Shown: positions 12,508 through 23,747, numbered from the stretch's first letter. The stretch is DNA of 64,000 nt from Phoma sp. XZ068 (GCA_004835665.1 RBKR01000026.1:558001-622000); one strand, 5' to 3'. Program-made: numbers and translations. Notes: generated from the letters alone by a model not told the origin.

Positions 12508-12669
12508 CGTGTCCTAAGTTCCCGCCGTCCTTAAAGTTAAGAACTCCCCTGTCGCTACAGGAAAAGAGGCTTCCAGTAGTTCCAGGGTGAGTTCCTCTGC
12601 AATAGGGCTTAATCAGTCACTTATTCTATAATACTACAATCTACTCCCTAATAAAGGGAGCAAACAGAA

Positions 12670-12902
12670 TATTAGGCTTAATAGCCAGGGGCACTAGGGA
12701 GAGAAGTATTAATACAAGCAGGCAGGACTATAATAGTCCCAAACAAGGTCAATTAACAGTAGACTGTTTGCTACCTTATAACAAACAGCTGAGCTAGGCT
12801 CTATATACTCTAGTTACCCCACATAGAGGTAACTCCAGTAACTACGCCCTACCTAAGCATAGTAATACAAGTATTCAACTCCTAGAAGCCATATATCTAA
12901 CA
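12670..12902 (-). repeat. 5' LTR of element N (relative to its gag-pol)
   Basis: 233 bp, begins TATTAG (a G-to-A change from TGTTAG) and ends CTAACA. It is followed by the duplicated TAGAC at 12,903-12,907. Confidence 0.92.
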
Positions 12903-12907
12903 TAGAC

Positions 12908-13800
12908 TAGGATAATACTATACTAATAATAATATTTTAATAAGGACTAAAGCCTAAAGTTAAGAAGAAACTTATATATACTAGTATAAAGCTTAACACC
13001 CTTAACAACCTTACTAGTAAAGCTATTAATATTAATATTTAACTCTATAAACTTTAATAAGAGTTATATAATAACCTATATACTTAAGTTATAACCTAGT
13101 TACCTTAACTACTATATAACTAATAGTGCAGTAATACCTACTATAGAGGCTATAGAAATAGCTATTACTCTAATATAGGATATAGAATCTATAGTAACAC
13201 CTAGAGTAGATACTATAGACCTAAGGTAATAGACCTATCTAATATCTATAAAGGACCTACTACTATACTATATTAGAATAAAAAGAATAAAGGATATAAT
13301 AATAGGAATAAGAGCAGGAACTACTATAATTATAGCAAGCTAGGATATTTTACTAAGAACTATTATTTAAAGAATAAGGTCTTCTAATAGATTAATATTA
13401 TTACCTACACCTTATATAATAAGGATATAGATACTAGTAAATAGGAAATTCTTACTAAAGAAATTAAACAACTTCTTATAGACTCTAAGCTAGAATATAT
13501 ATATAAAACTATACCTAGGATCCTAGAAATCTATACTAGGCCTAAGATACTATATTATAAATCTTATACTATACAGACTTTAGATTCTAAGGACAAGCTA
13601 ATAATATAAGAGTATAATAAAAATATTAGGCAAGGTAATAATAAATTATATAACACTATCTATAGACAACTTACTCTAGAACTACTTAAGAAATACTTAT
13701 AATATAATAGCAAGGAGCACTCTACGCTCTTATAAGCTATATAGGAAATAGAAGCTAAGTATATATAAGCCTACCTCTTATATAACCCTAATACCTTAGG
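12908..13800 (+). pseudogene. Element B gag remnant, right half, with mutated zinc knuckle
   Basis: Continues the gag reading of 5,107-5,576 after element N. Near 13,320-13,380 the translation YYNYSKLGYFTKNYY keeps the spacing of a CX2CX4HX4C knuckle, with each Cys replaced by Tyr and His by Tyr, the result expected from TGC-to-TAC and CAC-to-TAC transitions. Confidence 0.7.
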
Positions 13801-14299
13801 CTAATTTAAGTAATAACTAATAAATAGTATACTATAGGACAAAGATTAAGCTAAAGAGATATTCTAGAAATAGGTAGAATAAAACTATATAATAGTAGCT
13901 AAGCTTAAACACTAGAATTATAACCTACTATAAAAAGATAAACTAGACTTTACTTAACTAGTAATTGCCCTATAAATATAAACTACTATATTATATAAGA
14001 TTAATAAATAAAACCTATTCTACTATAAAATATTATAGGAGCAATATCTATATAATAGATGCAAAGAATATTATAATAAGAAAGTTAGATACTAAATATT
14101 CTCTATTAACATGCAACAATACAAGGAGGAATAGTATTAGTATATATAAGTATAATACTTAGATTACTTATTTAATAAGCATATATAATTATACTTTCTA
14201 GAGTATGCACGCCCTAAAGATATTCTAGATATATAGATAATTATTAATAAAGCCTATAAAGAATATTAGTAGCAGCTATATATAAATAAGAAATATATA

Positions 14300-17200
14300 T
14301 ACTATACTAGTAAGAAGAAGGTCTATAGATTTAGACTAGAGTAGTATTTTTTAGGCCTATACTAACTAGCTCCTAGTATAAGACTATTAATACTATTAGA
14401 GCAGACTTACTTACTAAATTACTAATCTTTATTAATAGATAAAGATTTATAGTAATATTAGACTTAGAAGTAGAGAGTAGCTATATCTTAGAAGCTATAG
14501 CAAAACAAGCTAGACTCTAATTATATAGAAAAGAGATTACTTATATCCTTAGAGTAGCTAATAGGTAGTTAATACTAGATAACTTTATAGTTACTTATAA
14601 GACTAACATGCTATTAAAGTTAGGAAACTATAAGAAGGTATTTACCTTTAATATCTTTAGAATAGCTATCTATAATATTATATTAGAAATCCTCTAGTTA
14701 TAAAAGTATAACCTAAGAATTAATTAGAAGATATCTAAGCTTTTATTTAGATATAGATATAGTATAACTATATTAGGACCTATATAGTTTATAATATAAC
14801 TAGTAGATAAGAAGAAGATTAGTAATATCTCCTTAAATAAGATATACTAAGATAGAGTAGTTAACTCTACAGACACTAAATACCCTATAGGTTATAAAGT
14901 AAGAGTTAAGAAGAAGAATAGTATACCTCCTAATATCCTAAACAAATATAAGAGTTATAAAGAACTCTTCTATAATAAGAAGACTATAAAGGCATTACTA
15001 TAGTATAAACTCTAGAATTATAAGATTAAGCTCTAGAAAGGAAAGACACTAACTTTTAGGCTAATATATAGACTATTAGAAAAAGAACTCTAAGTACTTT
15101 ATAAGTATATTAATAAGAACCTTAAGAAGAGATTTATTAGACAATTAGAATTACCTGTAGGATACCCTATTCTCTTTATACTAAAGAAAGATAGTAGTAA
15201 CTAACTATATATTAACTATTAGAAACTTAATAATATTACTATTAAGAATAGGTACTTATTACTAAATATATCTAAGTTATAAGATTGCTTAGCTAGAGTA
15301 TAATACTTTACTACACTAGACCTATAAGGAGTGTATAACCTTATATATATAAAGGAAGGTAAGGAATAGAAGATAGTATTTAGAACCTATTATAGCCTTT
15401 ATAAGTATATAGTTATACTATTTAGGCTAACTAATATACTAGCTATATATTAAGAACTAGTTAATAATATACTAAGGGCACACCTAGACAGAACAGTAGT
15501 AGCTTACCTTAATAATATCTTAGTATACTTAAAGATATTAAGAGAATATATTATATATATAAAGGAAGTTCTTAACTACTTAGAACAAGTAGACCTCTAA
15601 CTTAAACTAGAGAAGTATAAATAGTATAAGGAAGAAGTAGAATTCCTTAGCTATATTATAGGAAGATATAGAGTTAAGATAAGCAAGAAGAAAATATAGG
15701 TTATTAAAGACTAGCTAACTCTAATAATAGTTAAAGGAATCTAAGAATTTCTTAGGTTTATTAACTTTAACTAATACTTTATTAAGGACTACTCTAAGAA
15801 AGCTCTGCTGCTTATAAAGCTTATATAAAAAGATATACTATTTTATTAAAAGTAGGAATAAGAAGATATATTCTAATTACTTAAGTAAGTATATATTAAG
15901 CTACTAATATTAGTTACTTTTAGAAGTAATAAACTACTACAAATTAAAACTAATACCTTAGAATTAGTATTAGGAGTATACGCATTATAGGAATAAGATA
16001 GCAAATAGTACCTAGTTACCTATTACTTAAGAAAGTTTTCTAGACTAGAAGAATAATATAATATTTATAATAAAGAACTTATAGTAATAGTAGATATATT
16101 AAAGCACTAGTAGATCTATATAGAGAGCTACTTAGAGCTTACTATCTTTATAGACTATAAAAACCTAGTATACTTTACTATAACTAAGAAGCTTAATAGC
16201 TAATAGGTATAATAGTTAGAATTACTAGAATAATATAAGTTTAAGATAATATATACTCTAGGAAAAGACAATATAAGAGCTAATATACTAAGTTAACAAT
16301 ATAATCTTATAGGAGAAAAAATAATTAAGGAATATGCTATTCTATAGATATATAAGGATAGGTTACTAGGACTATCTTAGCAGCTTAATAATATAATATA
16401 AGTTTAATAGAAATAATATATACCTATAGTAGTACTAGAAGAACTTTAAATAGAAATTATTATATAATATTATAATAACCTACTTTACAGACACTCTAGT
16501 ATAATATAAATAATAGAACTTATTAGACAATACTATAAGTTTAACTATATAAAGGACAAGGTTACTAAATTTATTAAGAACTATATTAATTATTAATAAA
16601 ACAAGTATAGTACTTATATAAAATATAGAGAAATATAAGTAATAGAGCTACTAATAGCACTATAGATAAATATTATAATAGACTTTATTATATAACTACT
16701 AATCTCTAAGGACCCTATTATAGAATATACCTATAACTTAATCTTTATTATAGTAGATAGGTTTACTAAAGTAGCAGAAATAATACTATTTTAATATAGT
16801 TATACTACAGAGTAGCTTACACAAGTATTTCTAGATAGGATTATCTATTACTATAGTATACTAGAATTAATTATTAGTAATAGAGATAAGCTCTTTATAT
16901 TAAACTATTAGACTATACTTATAGTAGCTATTAGTACTAAGAAAAAGCTATTAACTATATATTATCTATAGACAGACAGATAAATAGAAAGAATAAACTA
17001 AACTATAGAAATATACCTAAGGATATATAGTAACTAGAAACAAGATAACTAGGTTTTACTATTACCTATAGTATAGATTATATATAATAATAAACTATTA
17101 GAAGCAATAGGTATAATACTATTCTTTATAAATTATAGAAGATATCTAAATCTCTTTATAAGATCTCTTAATAGTAATATCTAAATAGATTTAGTAATAA

Positions 17201-17690
17201 CCTTAGTATAAAGACTAAAGAAAGTATACTAGAAATTACTTAAAAATATTAATAAGGCTTAGCAATAAGCAATCTCTTATATTAATTAAAAAAGAAAAAA
17301 GGCACCTTAGCTAAAAAAGGGGGATAAAGTCTATCTCCTTATAAAAAACTTATAAATACAAAGACTAATAAAAAAACTAGATTATATTAAGGTTAGACTA
17401 TTTTTTATTTCTAGGTAAATTAGCCCTATAAACTATTAACTTAAACTACTATAGGATGCTAAGATATACCCTATATTCTATATATTACTATTAGAACTAG
17501 CAGACCCTAATATACTAATCTAGAAAGACTTCTACTACTAGGTTAAGAAAGAGACTAAGTAAAAAGTTAAAAAAATAATATAATATTAAAGGAAAGGATG
17601 CAAGGACAAATACCTAGTTAAGTAGTTAAGATACCCTAATTTAGAAAATATATAGGAACCTTCTATAAACCTTATAAACTACTAGCAGCT
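14300..17690 (+). pseudogene. Element B pol remnant (protease, RT, RNase H, integrase)
   Basis: Collinear with the pol of element A and nearly the same sequence from about 14,800 on. RT has YLNN near 15,500 (AYLNNILVYL), then EFLSYIIGRYRVKISK near 15,640. RNase H is near 15,950-16,320 and integrase near 16,480-17,300, and a C-terminal tail ends about 17,690. All conserved acidic and Gln positions show RIP-type changes. Protease is expected upstream of RT but I could not place it firmly. Confidence 0.82.
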
Positions 17691-17759
17691 ATTAAAGAAA
17701 TTTAAGACTAATTAGGAAGTACTATATTAGCTTCCTAAGCCTTAATTAGCTACCCTTTA

Positions 17760-18259
17760 AATATACTCTATATACTAGGTAACAGGGCTAGGCTAAGTCT
17801 ATCTAAAGGACCCTCTAAGAGAATTATCTCTTCCTCTAGCTCCTACTTAATAATACTTTACTTCTCTACTATAATTACTTCTTCTATATAATAATTAAGT
17901 AAATCTATTTATTAGTATAACTACTCTTTATATATACATACAACCTATAACTCTTCTAACACCTTCTTAGAGGCCTTAAGCACTTTATTTTATACTTTAT
18001 AACTTTCTTTTATCTATACCTGCAGCTTCTCTTTCTTAGTCTCTAGATATTTAAACTCTAACTATATTATATAAATATTATAATACTACTTATACTTTAA
18101 ATATTTACTATATTTCCTAGAATAAATATAAACTTTATATACCTACTTATACTTTTTATAGGTTAAACACTTCTTTACTATAATCTCTTTAAAGAACTTA
18201 ATAAATTTATATAGGTAGTAATAATAGGCTAAACTTAACTTAGTAGAATATTTAGGCAT
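17760..18259 (-). pseudogene. Element B antisense ORF remnant: basic coiled-coil protein
   Basis: Minus-strand frame starting at an ATG at 18,259 (MPKYSTKLSLAYYYYLYKF). It continues through a long Lys/Glu/Tyr-rich region with heptad-like spacing (LEFKYLETKKEKLQ, KVLKASKKVLEELQ) and a Glu-rich tail (ELEEEIILLEGP) near 17,800, overlapping the 3' end of pol. In-frame stops correspond to former Gln codons. The same ORF occurs at 19,560-20,037. The family is not recognised beyond its being a gypsy-associated coiled-coil protein. Confidence 0.55.
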
Positions 18260-18344
18260 TATTAAGAGGATATACTATTAAACAAGAGGGGACCTATATT
18301 ATATAAACTAAGCTTAAGAGACTAAGCTAAGATAGGAAAAAGAT

Positions 18345-18890
18345 AGTATTATAATTCTAGAGAACACTAAACAAAGGTTAATAATTATAGGCTAAGTGCA
18401 GTATAGTTAAACTATATAGGAGAAAGTATTATAAGTAAGCATAAATAATAAGTGTTATTAGTTACTACTTAGGTAATAATATAAAGTTATATATTATAAT
18501 TAGTCTTAGCGCAATTAGTATAATTAGTAATTAGTATAATTAATAATTAGTATAATTAGTAGCTATTATAATACTAAGTACTATATATATCTCCTTAGTA
18601 TATAGTAACTAGGAACACTGCCCTTATAGCAGTATATTTAACCTAATTAATATACTTTATTATTAGAATCTCTACCTATATATTAAGATAGACAGATTAA
18701 CTATCTATACTCCTTACTATAACCTAACCTTTAAGATAGACAGTCTACTCTATACTACTTATTATTACCTATAGTTGCTATAGTATTTTACTAAGCATCT
18801 ATACCCTCTATAATCTACTACACATCTATTTATTCTAGAGAACTAACCTTAAAAGTATTTATAAGCTTTACTTAAGATATAACCTTAATA
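18345..18890 (+). repeat. 3' LTR of element B
   Basis: Follows a purine-rich tract GATAGGAAAAAGA and matches 4,561-5,106 end to end. The next 25 bases are the severed end of the element A LTR. Confidence 0.78.
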
Positions 18891-19559
18891 CTTTACTTAG
18901 TTTATAACCTTAATAGGAGACACCTAAACTTCTTTATAAGATCTCTTAATAGTAATATCTAAATAGATTTAGTAATAACCTTAGTATAAAGACTAAAAGA
19001 AGTATATTAGAAATTACTTAAAAATATTAATAAGGCTTAATAATAAGTAATCTCTTATATTAATTAGAAAAGAAAAATAGCACCTTAGCTAAAAGAGGGA
19101 GATAAAGTCTATCTCCTTATAAAAAACTTATAAATATAAAGACTAATAAAAAAACTAGATTATATTAAGGTTAGACTATTTTTTATTTCTAGGTAAATTA
19201 GCCTTATAAACTATTAACTTAAGCTACTATAGGATACTAGAATACACCTTATATTCTATATATTACTACTAGAACTAGCAGACTCTAATATACTAATCTA
19301 GAAGGACTTCTACTACTAGGTTAAAAAAGAAACTAAGTAGAAAGTTAAAAAAATAATATAATATTAAAAGAAAGGATATAAGGACAAATACCTAGTTAAG
19401 TAGTTAGGATACTCTAACTTAGAAAATATATAGAAACCTTCTATAAACTTTATAAACTACTAGTAGCTATTAAAAAGATTTAAAACTAATTAAAGAGTGC
19501 TATATTAGCTTCCTAAGCCTTAATTAGCTACCCCTTAAAAGTACCCTATATGCTAGGTA

Positions 19560-20037
19560 ATAAGGCTAGGCTAAGTCTATCTAAAGGACCTTCTAAAAGA
19601 ATTATCTCTTTCTCTAGCTTCTACTTAATAATACTTTACTTTTCTACTATAATTACTTCTTTTATATAATAATTAAGCAAATCTATTTATTAGTATAACT
19701 ACTCTTTATATATGCGTGTAACCTACAACTCTTCTAATGCCTTTTTAGAGGCCTTAAGCACTTTATTTTATACTTTATAACTTTCTTTTATCTATACCTA
19801 TAGCTTCTCTTTCTTAGTCTCTAGACGCTTAAACTCTAACTATATTATATAAATATTATAATACTACCTATACTTTAAATATTTGCTATATTTCCTAGAG
19901 TAAATATAAACTTTATACACTTGCTTGTGCTTTTTATAGGTTAAATACTTCTTTACTATAATCTCTTTAAAGAACTTAATAAATTTATATAAATAGTAAT
20001 AATAGGCTAAACTTAACTTAGTAGGATGTTTAGGTAT
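19560..20037 (-). pseudogene. Element C antisense ORF remnant (second copy of the B coiled-coil ORF)
   Basis: Same frame and sequence as 17,760-18,259. The former start codon is now ATA at 20,037 (ATG with G to A), followed by PKHPTKLSLAYYYYLYKF. Differences from the B copy are mostly transitions. Confidence 0.55.
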
Positions 20038-20121
20038 TATAAAGATAATATACTATTAAATAAGGGGGGACCTATATTATATAAACTAAGCTTAAGAGAC
20101 TAAGCTAAGATAGGAAAGAAA

Positions 20122-20620
20122 TAGTATTATAATTCTAGAAACACTAAATAAAGGTTAATAGTTATAGGCTAAGTATAGCATAGTTAAACTATATAGGAGA
20201 AGGTATTATAAGTAAGTATAAACAACAAGTATTATTAGTTACTACTTAGGTAATAATATAAAGTTACGTATTATAATTAGTCTTGGTATAATTAGTATAA
20301 TTAGTAATTAGTATAATTAATAATTAGTGCAATTAGTAGCTATTATAATACTAAGCACTATATATATCTCCTTAGTATATAGTAATTAGGAACACTGCCC
20401 TTATAGTATTATATTTAACCTTATTAATTAACTTTATTATTAGAACTTAACCTAACTTTTAAGCTAGATAGATTAACTATCTATACTACTTATTATTAAC
20501 CCTATAGTTATTATAGTGTTTTACTAGGCATCTATACCTACCCTCTCCTATACTAGTACTTATCCTAGAGAACTAACCTTAGAAGTATTTATAAGCTTTA
20601 CTTAGTTTATAACCTTAATA
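20122..20620 (+). repeat. LTR of element C, mosaic of two LTR types
   Basis: Bases 20,122 to about 20,385 follow the element B LTR (compare 18,345-18,600). From about 20,385 to 20,620 the sequence follows the element A/D LTR (compare 4,340-4,561 and the reverse of 21,147-21,400), including its TTTATAACCTTAATA end. Confidence 0.7.
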
Positions 20621-21146
20621 TTAAGTTCTTAATAGAATATTATAGTTAATATAGTATTATTCTAGTCTATATTAGCTATAAGTTACTAGAACTTAGTAGT
20701 ATAATTAGTAGTAGATTAGGTCTAATAAATATATTAGATATCTTATCTAGTAATAGTAGGTTTATTTAAGACTCTAAAGATTAGGTAGATTTTATCTTTA
20801 AAGGTATTAAAGTCTTTTATTTATATATTAACTTTATTAGGAGTATTATCTTTACTATAGAGTTAAATAAAAAGTTTAATTTAGGTAAATACTTTTCTAT
20901 ATATATAGCTAGCTACTAAGGTAACCTTTTTCTTAGCCTCTACCTTATCTCCTTAGAATATAAAGAATAAGTCCTATTATATTAACTAGTTATCTAGCTT
21001 GCTATAGTCTCCCTTATAGAGATTAGGTTACTTAATATTAATAGTATTAGTAGTAATAGTTCTTTTTATTATATTAATATTAGAGTATAAGCTAGTAGGA
21101 GTAACTCTAGTTTCTAAAGTAGTACTTATCTTAGAGGTATTTAAAA
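20621..21146 (-). pseudogene. Element D gag remnant
   Basis: On the minus strand, directly inside the LTR at 21,147-21,631. With stops as Gln it reads as a gag segment related to the element B gag (KKVTLVASYIYRKVFTQIKLF; FKDKIYLIFRVLNKPTITR). It stops abruptly at the end of the element C LTR, so D is truncated to its LTR and part of gag. Confidence 0.65.
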
Positions 21147-21631
21147 TATTAAGGTTATAAACTAAGTAAAGCTTATAAATACTTCTAAGGTTAGTTTTCT
21201 AGGATAAGTGCTAGTATAGGAGAGGGTTAGTATAGATATCTAGTAAAACACTATAATAACTATAAGGTTAATAATAAGTAGTATAGATAGTTAATCTATC
21301 TAGCTTAAAAGTTAGGTTAAGTTCTAATAATAAAGTTAATTAATAAGGTTAAATATAATACTATAAGAGTAGTGTTCCTAATTACTATATACTAAGAAGT
21401 GTCCTATATTTCTTATAATATCCTATAAAGTTCTATAGGAGGCCCTATAGTTTCTATAAGTAGTTTATAGTTTTCTATAGAATATATATATAGTATCTTA
21501 TACTATCTTATACTCTTGGTATAGTTTATTTCTATAGAATTATAGGATATTATATAGTGTTCTTAGCCCTGCACTATTAATCTATAACTATAACTTTATT
21601 ATACTGCGCCTCCTTCTCTAAGATTATAACA
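21147..21631 (-). repeat. 5' LTR of element D, inverted relative to element A
   Basis: In reverse complement it begins TGTTATAATCTTAGAG and ends CCTTAATA. It matches the element A LTR at 4,099-4,561 plus 18,891-18,915 over its full length, and so shows what the unsplit A LTR looked like (about 485 bp). Confidence 0.75.
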
Positions 21632-21639
21632 GGGCCTAT

Positions 21640-21910
21640 TAAAGTTATACTAAGTAAAGCTTATATACTAGTTCTAGTTACTTCTTAGAAATAAATATAT
21701 TTATAAGTAGCTTATTATAGAGAAGGTATAGTTATCTAGTAAAATACTATAATAGCTATAGATAATAATAAAGAGTATAGATATAATCTATCTATTTTAA
21801 GAGTTTAGTTAAGATTCTAATAATAAAGTAGATTAATTAAGTTAAATATAAACTATAAGAGTTATATTTCTAGATACTCTATACTAAGAAAATAGAGGTA
21901 CTTATAGATA
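21640..21910 (-). repeat. Older degraded LTR fragment
   Basis: Shares the order of blocks of the element D LTR (ACTAAGTAAAGCTTATA, then AGTAAAATACTATAATAGCTATA, then TTAATTAAGTTAAATATA) but is much more diverged, so it is probably an earlier insertion of the same family. Confidence 0.5.
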
Positions 21911-21969
21911 AGTAACTAGAGTTAATTTAATAAGATATATAAGAGTACTTATAGATAAGTATATTATAC

Positions 21970-22076
21970 TATACTTATAAATAAGTAGTCTAATTATATA
22001 TATTATACTTATTAATAGGTAGTCTAATTTTATATATTATACTTATTAATAAGTAGTTATATAATAAGACTATATA
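21970..22076. repeat. Short tandem AT-rich repeat
   Basis: About three imperfect units of roughly 33 bp, each reading TAGTCTAAT.TATATATTATACTTATTAATAG or a truncated form. The last copy is partial. Confidence 0.55.
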
Positions 22077-22099
22077 GTTATTTCTTTTATACTTTTAAT

Positions 22100-22780
22100 A
22101 GTTCTTTAAAGAAGTTAGAGGTCCTAGTTAGTAGATATTTATTTCTATACTATTCTTTTATCTAGAATTATAATAGGGCCGAGCCTATTATAGCTAAATT
22201 ATTTAACTATCTATTTCTATTAGATTATAATAAAATCTCTAGATACTATTCTTAGAATAGTATATTTAACTTAATAGTCTGCTATATATTAAGTTCTTAT
22301 TAACTTTTAAGCTAATTAAGTATTCTATTTATATATTTAAAGGTTATTTAAGTATATAACTTTATTATAGCTAGCTATTATTCTATATAACTTTATAATT
22401 TATTATATCTTTACTTATACTTATTTCTAAGAACTAATATATTAATATACTATAAGCTTTATTTAGGTATAACTTTAATAGTTATCTAGTATATTAGTTA
22501 CTTAGTATCTTTTAATAGACTCTATAAATAGCTATAGTATATTATTAAAAGAGTATTATATTTATCCTAAAAGCCTAGAGTAATAAACTATATTTAATAT
22601 TTTTTAAAATATCTAACTTATATTATTAGAAAGATATTAGTATAGAAAGAGTAGTTTAGTAGAGGCTAAGTAAAAGTAACTAACTTACTTAGTAAGTAGC
22701 TTGCCTATAAGGTATATTATAAGGTTGTATAGTAATAAGTATAGTAATAGGGGAGTTAGGTGTAGATATTTTAATTTATG
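22100..22780. repeat. AT-rich transposon debris up to the compositional border
   Basis: No readable gene. The part at about 22,260-22,500 resembles a plus-strand LTR of the same family (TATATTTAACTTAATAG..., ending ATAAGCTTTATTTAGGTATAAC). The remainder is featureless AT-rich sequence. Ordinary base composition begins near 22,780. Confidence 0.45.
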
Positions 22781-22942
22781 CCAAGCCTTCTAGCTGAGCG
22801 GCCTATTCTATATCTGTACACGTGCTATCCACGTGACGCGCTAGGCCCGCGCAGGCGAAGCGTCGGCAACCCGACGTGTAGTCGCACTACAGCTGGCATA
22901 CTCCAACTTGTATAGTCCTTACAGTTGTTTACTAGTGGCTAC

Positions 22943-23647
22943 TTAAGAATGCTTGATAGTCCACCTGACAGTTGACGTTCCAATGCCATTGTTGTCGCAC
23001 TCTGTCTGTCCCTGAGAGGCAACGACGCCACCAGACTTTGTTCGTTAGCAGAGAAACTTGGCACTGGATCAAGAAAGCTAGAACGTACCTGCCACCTATT
23101 GAGAGCAAGTTCGGTGATGTCCGCGATGTTCGAAGACCCAATCCAGGTTGTCCAAATGTTCCGGGTGCCTGCTTCGAAGACACAGGTGCCGTAGTACAAG
23201 ACGCCGTGTGTGTCGGGAGTGTTGTCCCAAACGCCCCAGTAGGTGTTCTGAGAGCGGGTCCCTGGAGAATGGTCAGTTCGTCGTTCAGTCGGACATAACT
23301 ACACTAGAGCAGTGAATCTAGGTTCTTGGAGGCTTACAGTCACGGATCACCGCGCAGTCTGCGGTGTTGGCGAAAGGAGGAGGATGGGGGTCGAGAGTGG
23401 TGCCATCACAGGTGTCAGAGTCAGGGGCATTGCCGTTGAGAAGAGCTAGTTTCGCCTCCTCAGCGGGGTTGGCAGACACGGGTACTGCTGCGCTGTTGAG
23501 ATAGAGTGTCTTGCCATTGAAGTCGATCGGTATCCATTGAATTGCGGCAGTAGCGGCTGAAAGGGGCTCAGGAGCTGGTGCTGGAGCTGCAAAGGACAGA
23601 GGCAGTAGGGCCAAGGTGGAAAGACTGACAAGTTTGGAGCAGATCAT
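22943..23647 (-). CDS. Ecp2/Hce2-type secreted effector-like protein (183 aa)
   Basis: Predicted secreted protein of the Hce2 family (homologues of Cladosporium fulvum Ecp2). Exons 23,338-23,647, 23,089-23,261 and 22,943-23,011 give one frame of 184 codons including the stop. Introns start GTAAGC and GTACGT, and the second holds a GCTAAC branch site. The ATG at 23,647 was chosen over an upstream one (23,851) because it gives a clear signal peptide (MICSKLVSLSTLALLPLSFA) and lies about 100 bp below a TATATAAG box. The mature protein has four cysteines (DTC, ADC, YGTC, TEC), the number typical of the family. The motifs TADCAVIRD, HGVLYYGTCVFEAG, IADITELALNRW and the final VRWTIKHS match Hce2 blocks. 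It is the first gene beside the RIP-mutated block. Family members act in the plant apoplast or on host cells; the role here is inferred. Confidence 0.8.
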
Positions 23648-23747
23648 CTTGAAAAATGAAGATTGGTAACTGTCGAATTTCGAGGGTTTGGTGATACTGT
23701 TTATGCTGTTGATGCTGGTGCAAGATTTGTCTGGAGGTGGCAGCGCC

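Larger units (their letters stand above)
5577..12902 (-). mobile_element. Element N: nested Ty3/gypsy retrotransposon (7,326 bp), less RIP-damaged
   Basis: A complete LTR element in minus orientation, inserted in the gag of element B. It has 233-bp LTRs at both ends, the 5-bp duplication TAGAC, a polypurine tract beside the 5,577 LTR on the minus strand, gag at about 12,507-11,371, and RT-RNase H-integrase from about 11,350 down to 7,800. A spliced remnant gene on the plus strand fills 5,850-7,309. Base composition is visibly less AT-rich than the host elements, but the same transition-type damage (CAA/CAG to stop, YLDD to YLDN) shows that it too has passed through RIP. Confidence 0.92.
4561..18890 (+). 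mobile_element. Element B: full-length RIP-degraded Ty3/gypsy element, interrupted by element N
   Basis: Two LTRs of about 545 bp (4,561-5,106 and 18,345-18,890) flank gag, pol and an antisense gene. The element lies inside the 3' LTR of element A and is itself interrupted at 5,576 by element N. Removing N and one copy of its 5-bp duplication leaves about 7.0 kb, a normal size for fungal gypsy elements. Its pol closely resembles that of element A through RNase H and integrase, but the 3' ends differ (different antisense gene, different LTR 5' half). Heavily RIP-mutated, with no intact gene. Confidence 0.83.
18916..20620 (+). mobile_element. Element C: 5'-truncated gypsy fragment (end of pol, antisense ORF, LTR)
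   Basis: From about 18,925 the sequence repeats the last 600 bp of element B pol (compare 17,146 on). An antisense ORF and an LTR follow in the same order as in B. The 5' two thirds of the element are missing. The LTR is a mosaic (see 20,122-20,620). Confidence 0.75.

Noticed and set aside
4556..18900. A clean 5-bp target duplication for element B
   Set aside because: Only CTTT is shared with certainty; the LTR's first and last bases are RIP-altered, so the exact duplication cannot be fixed.
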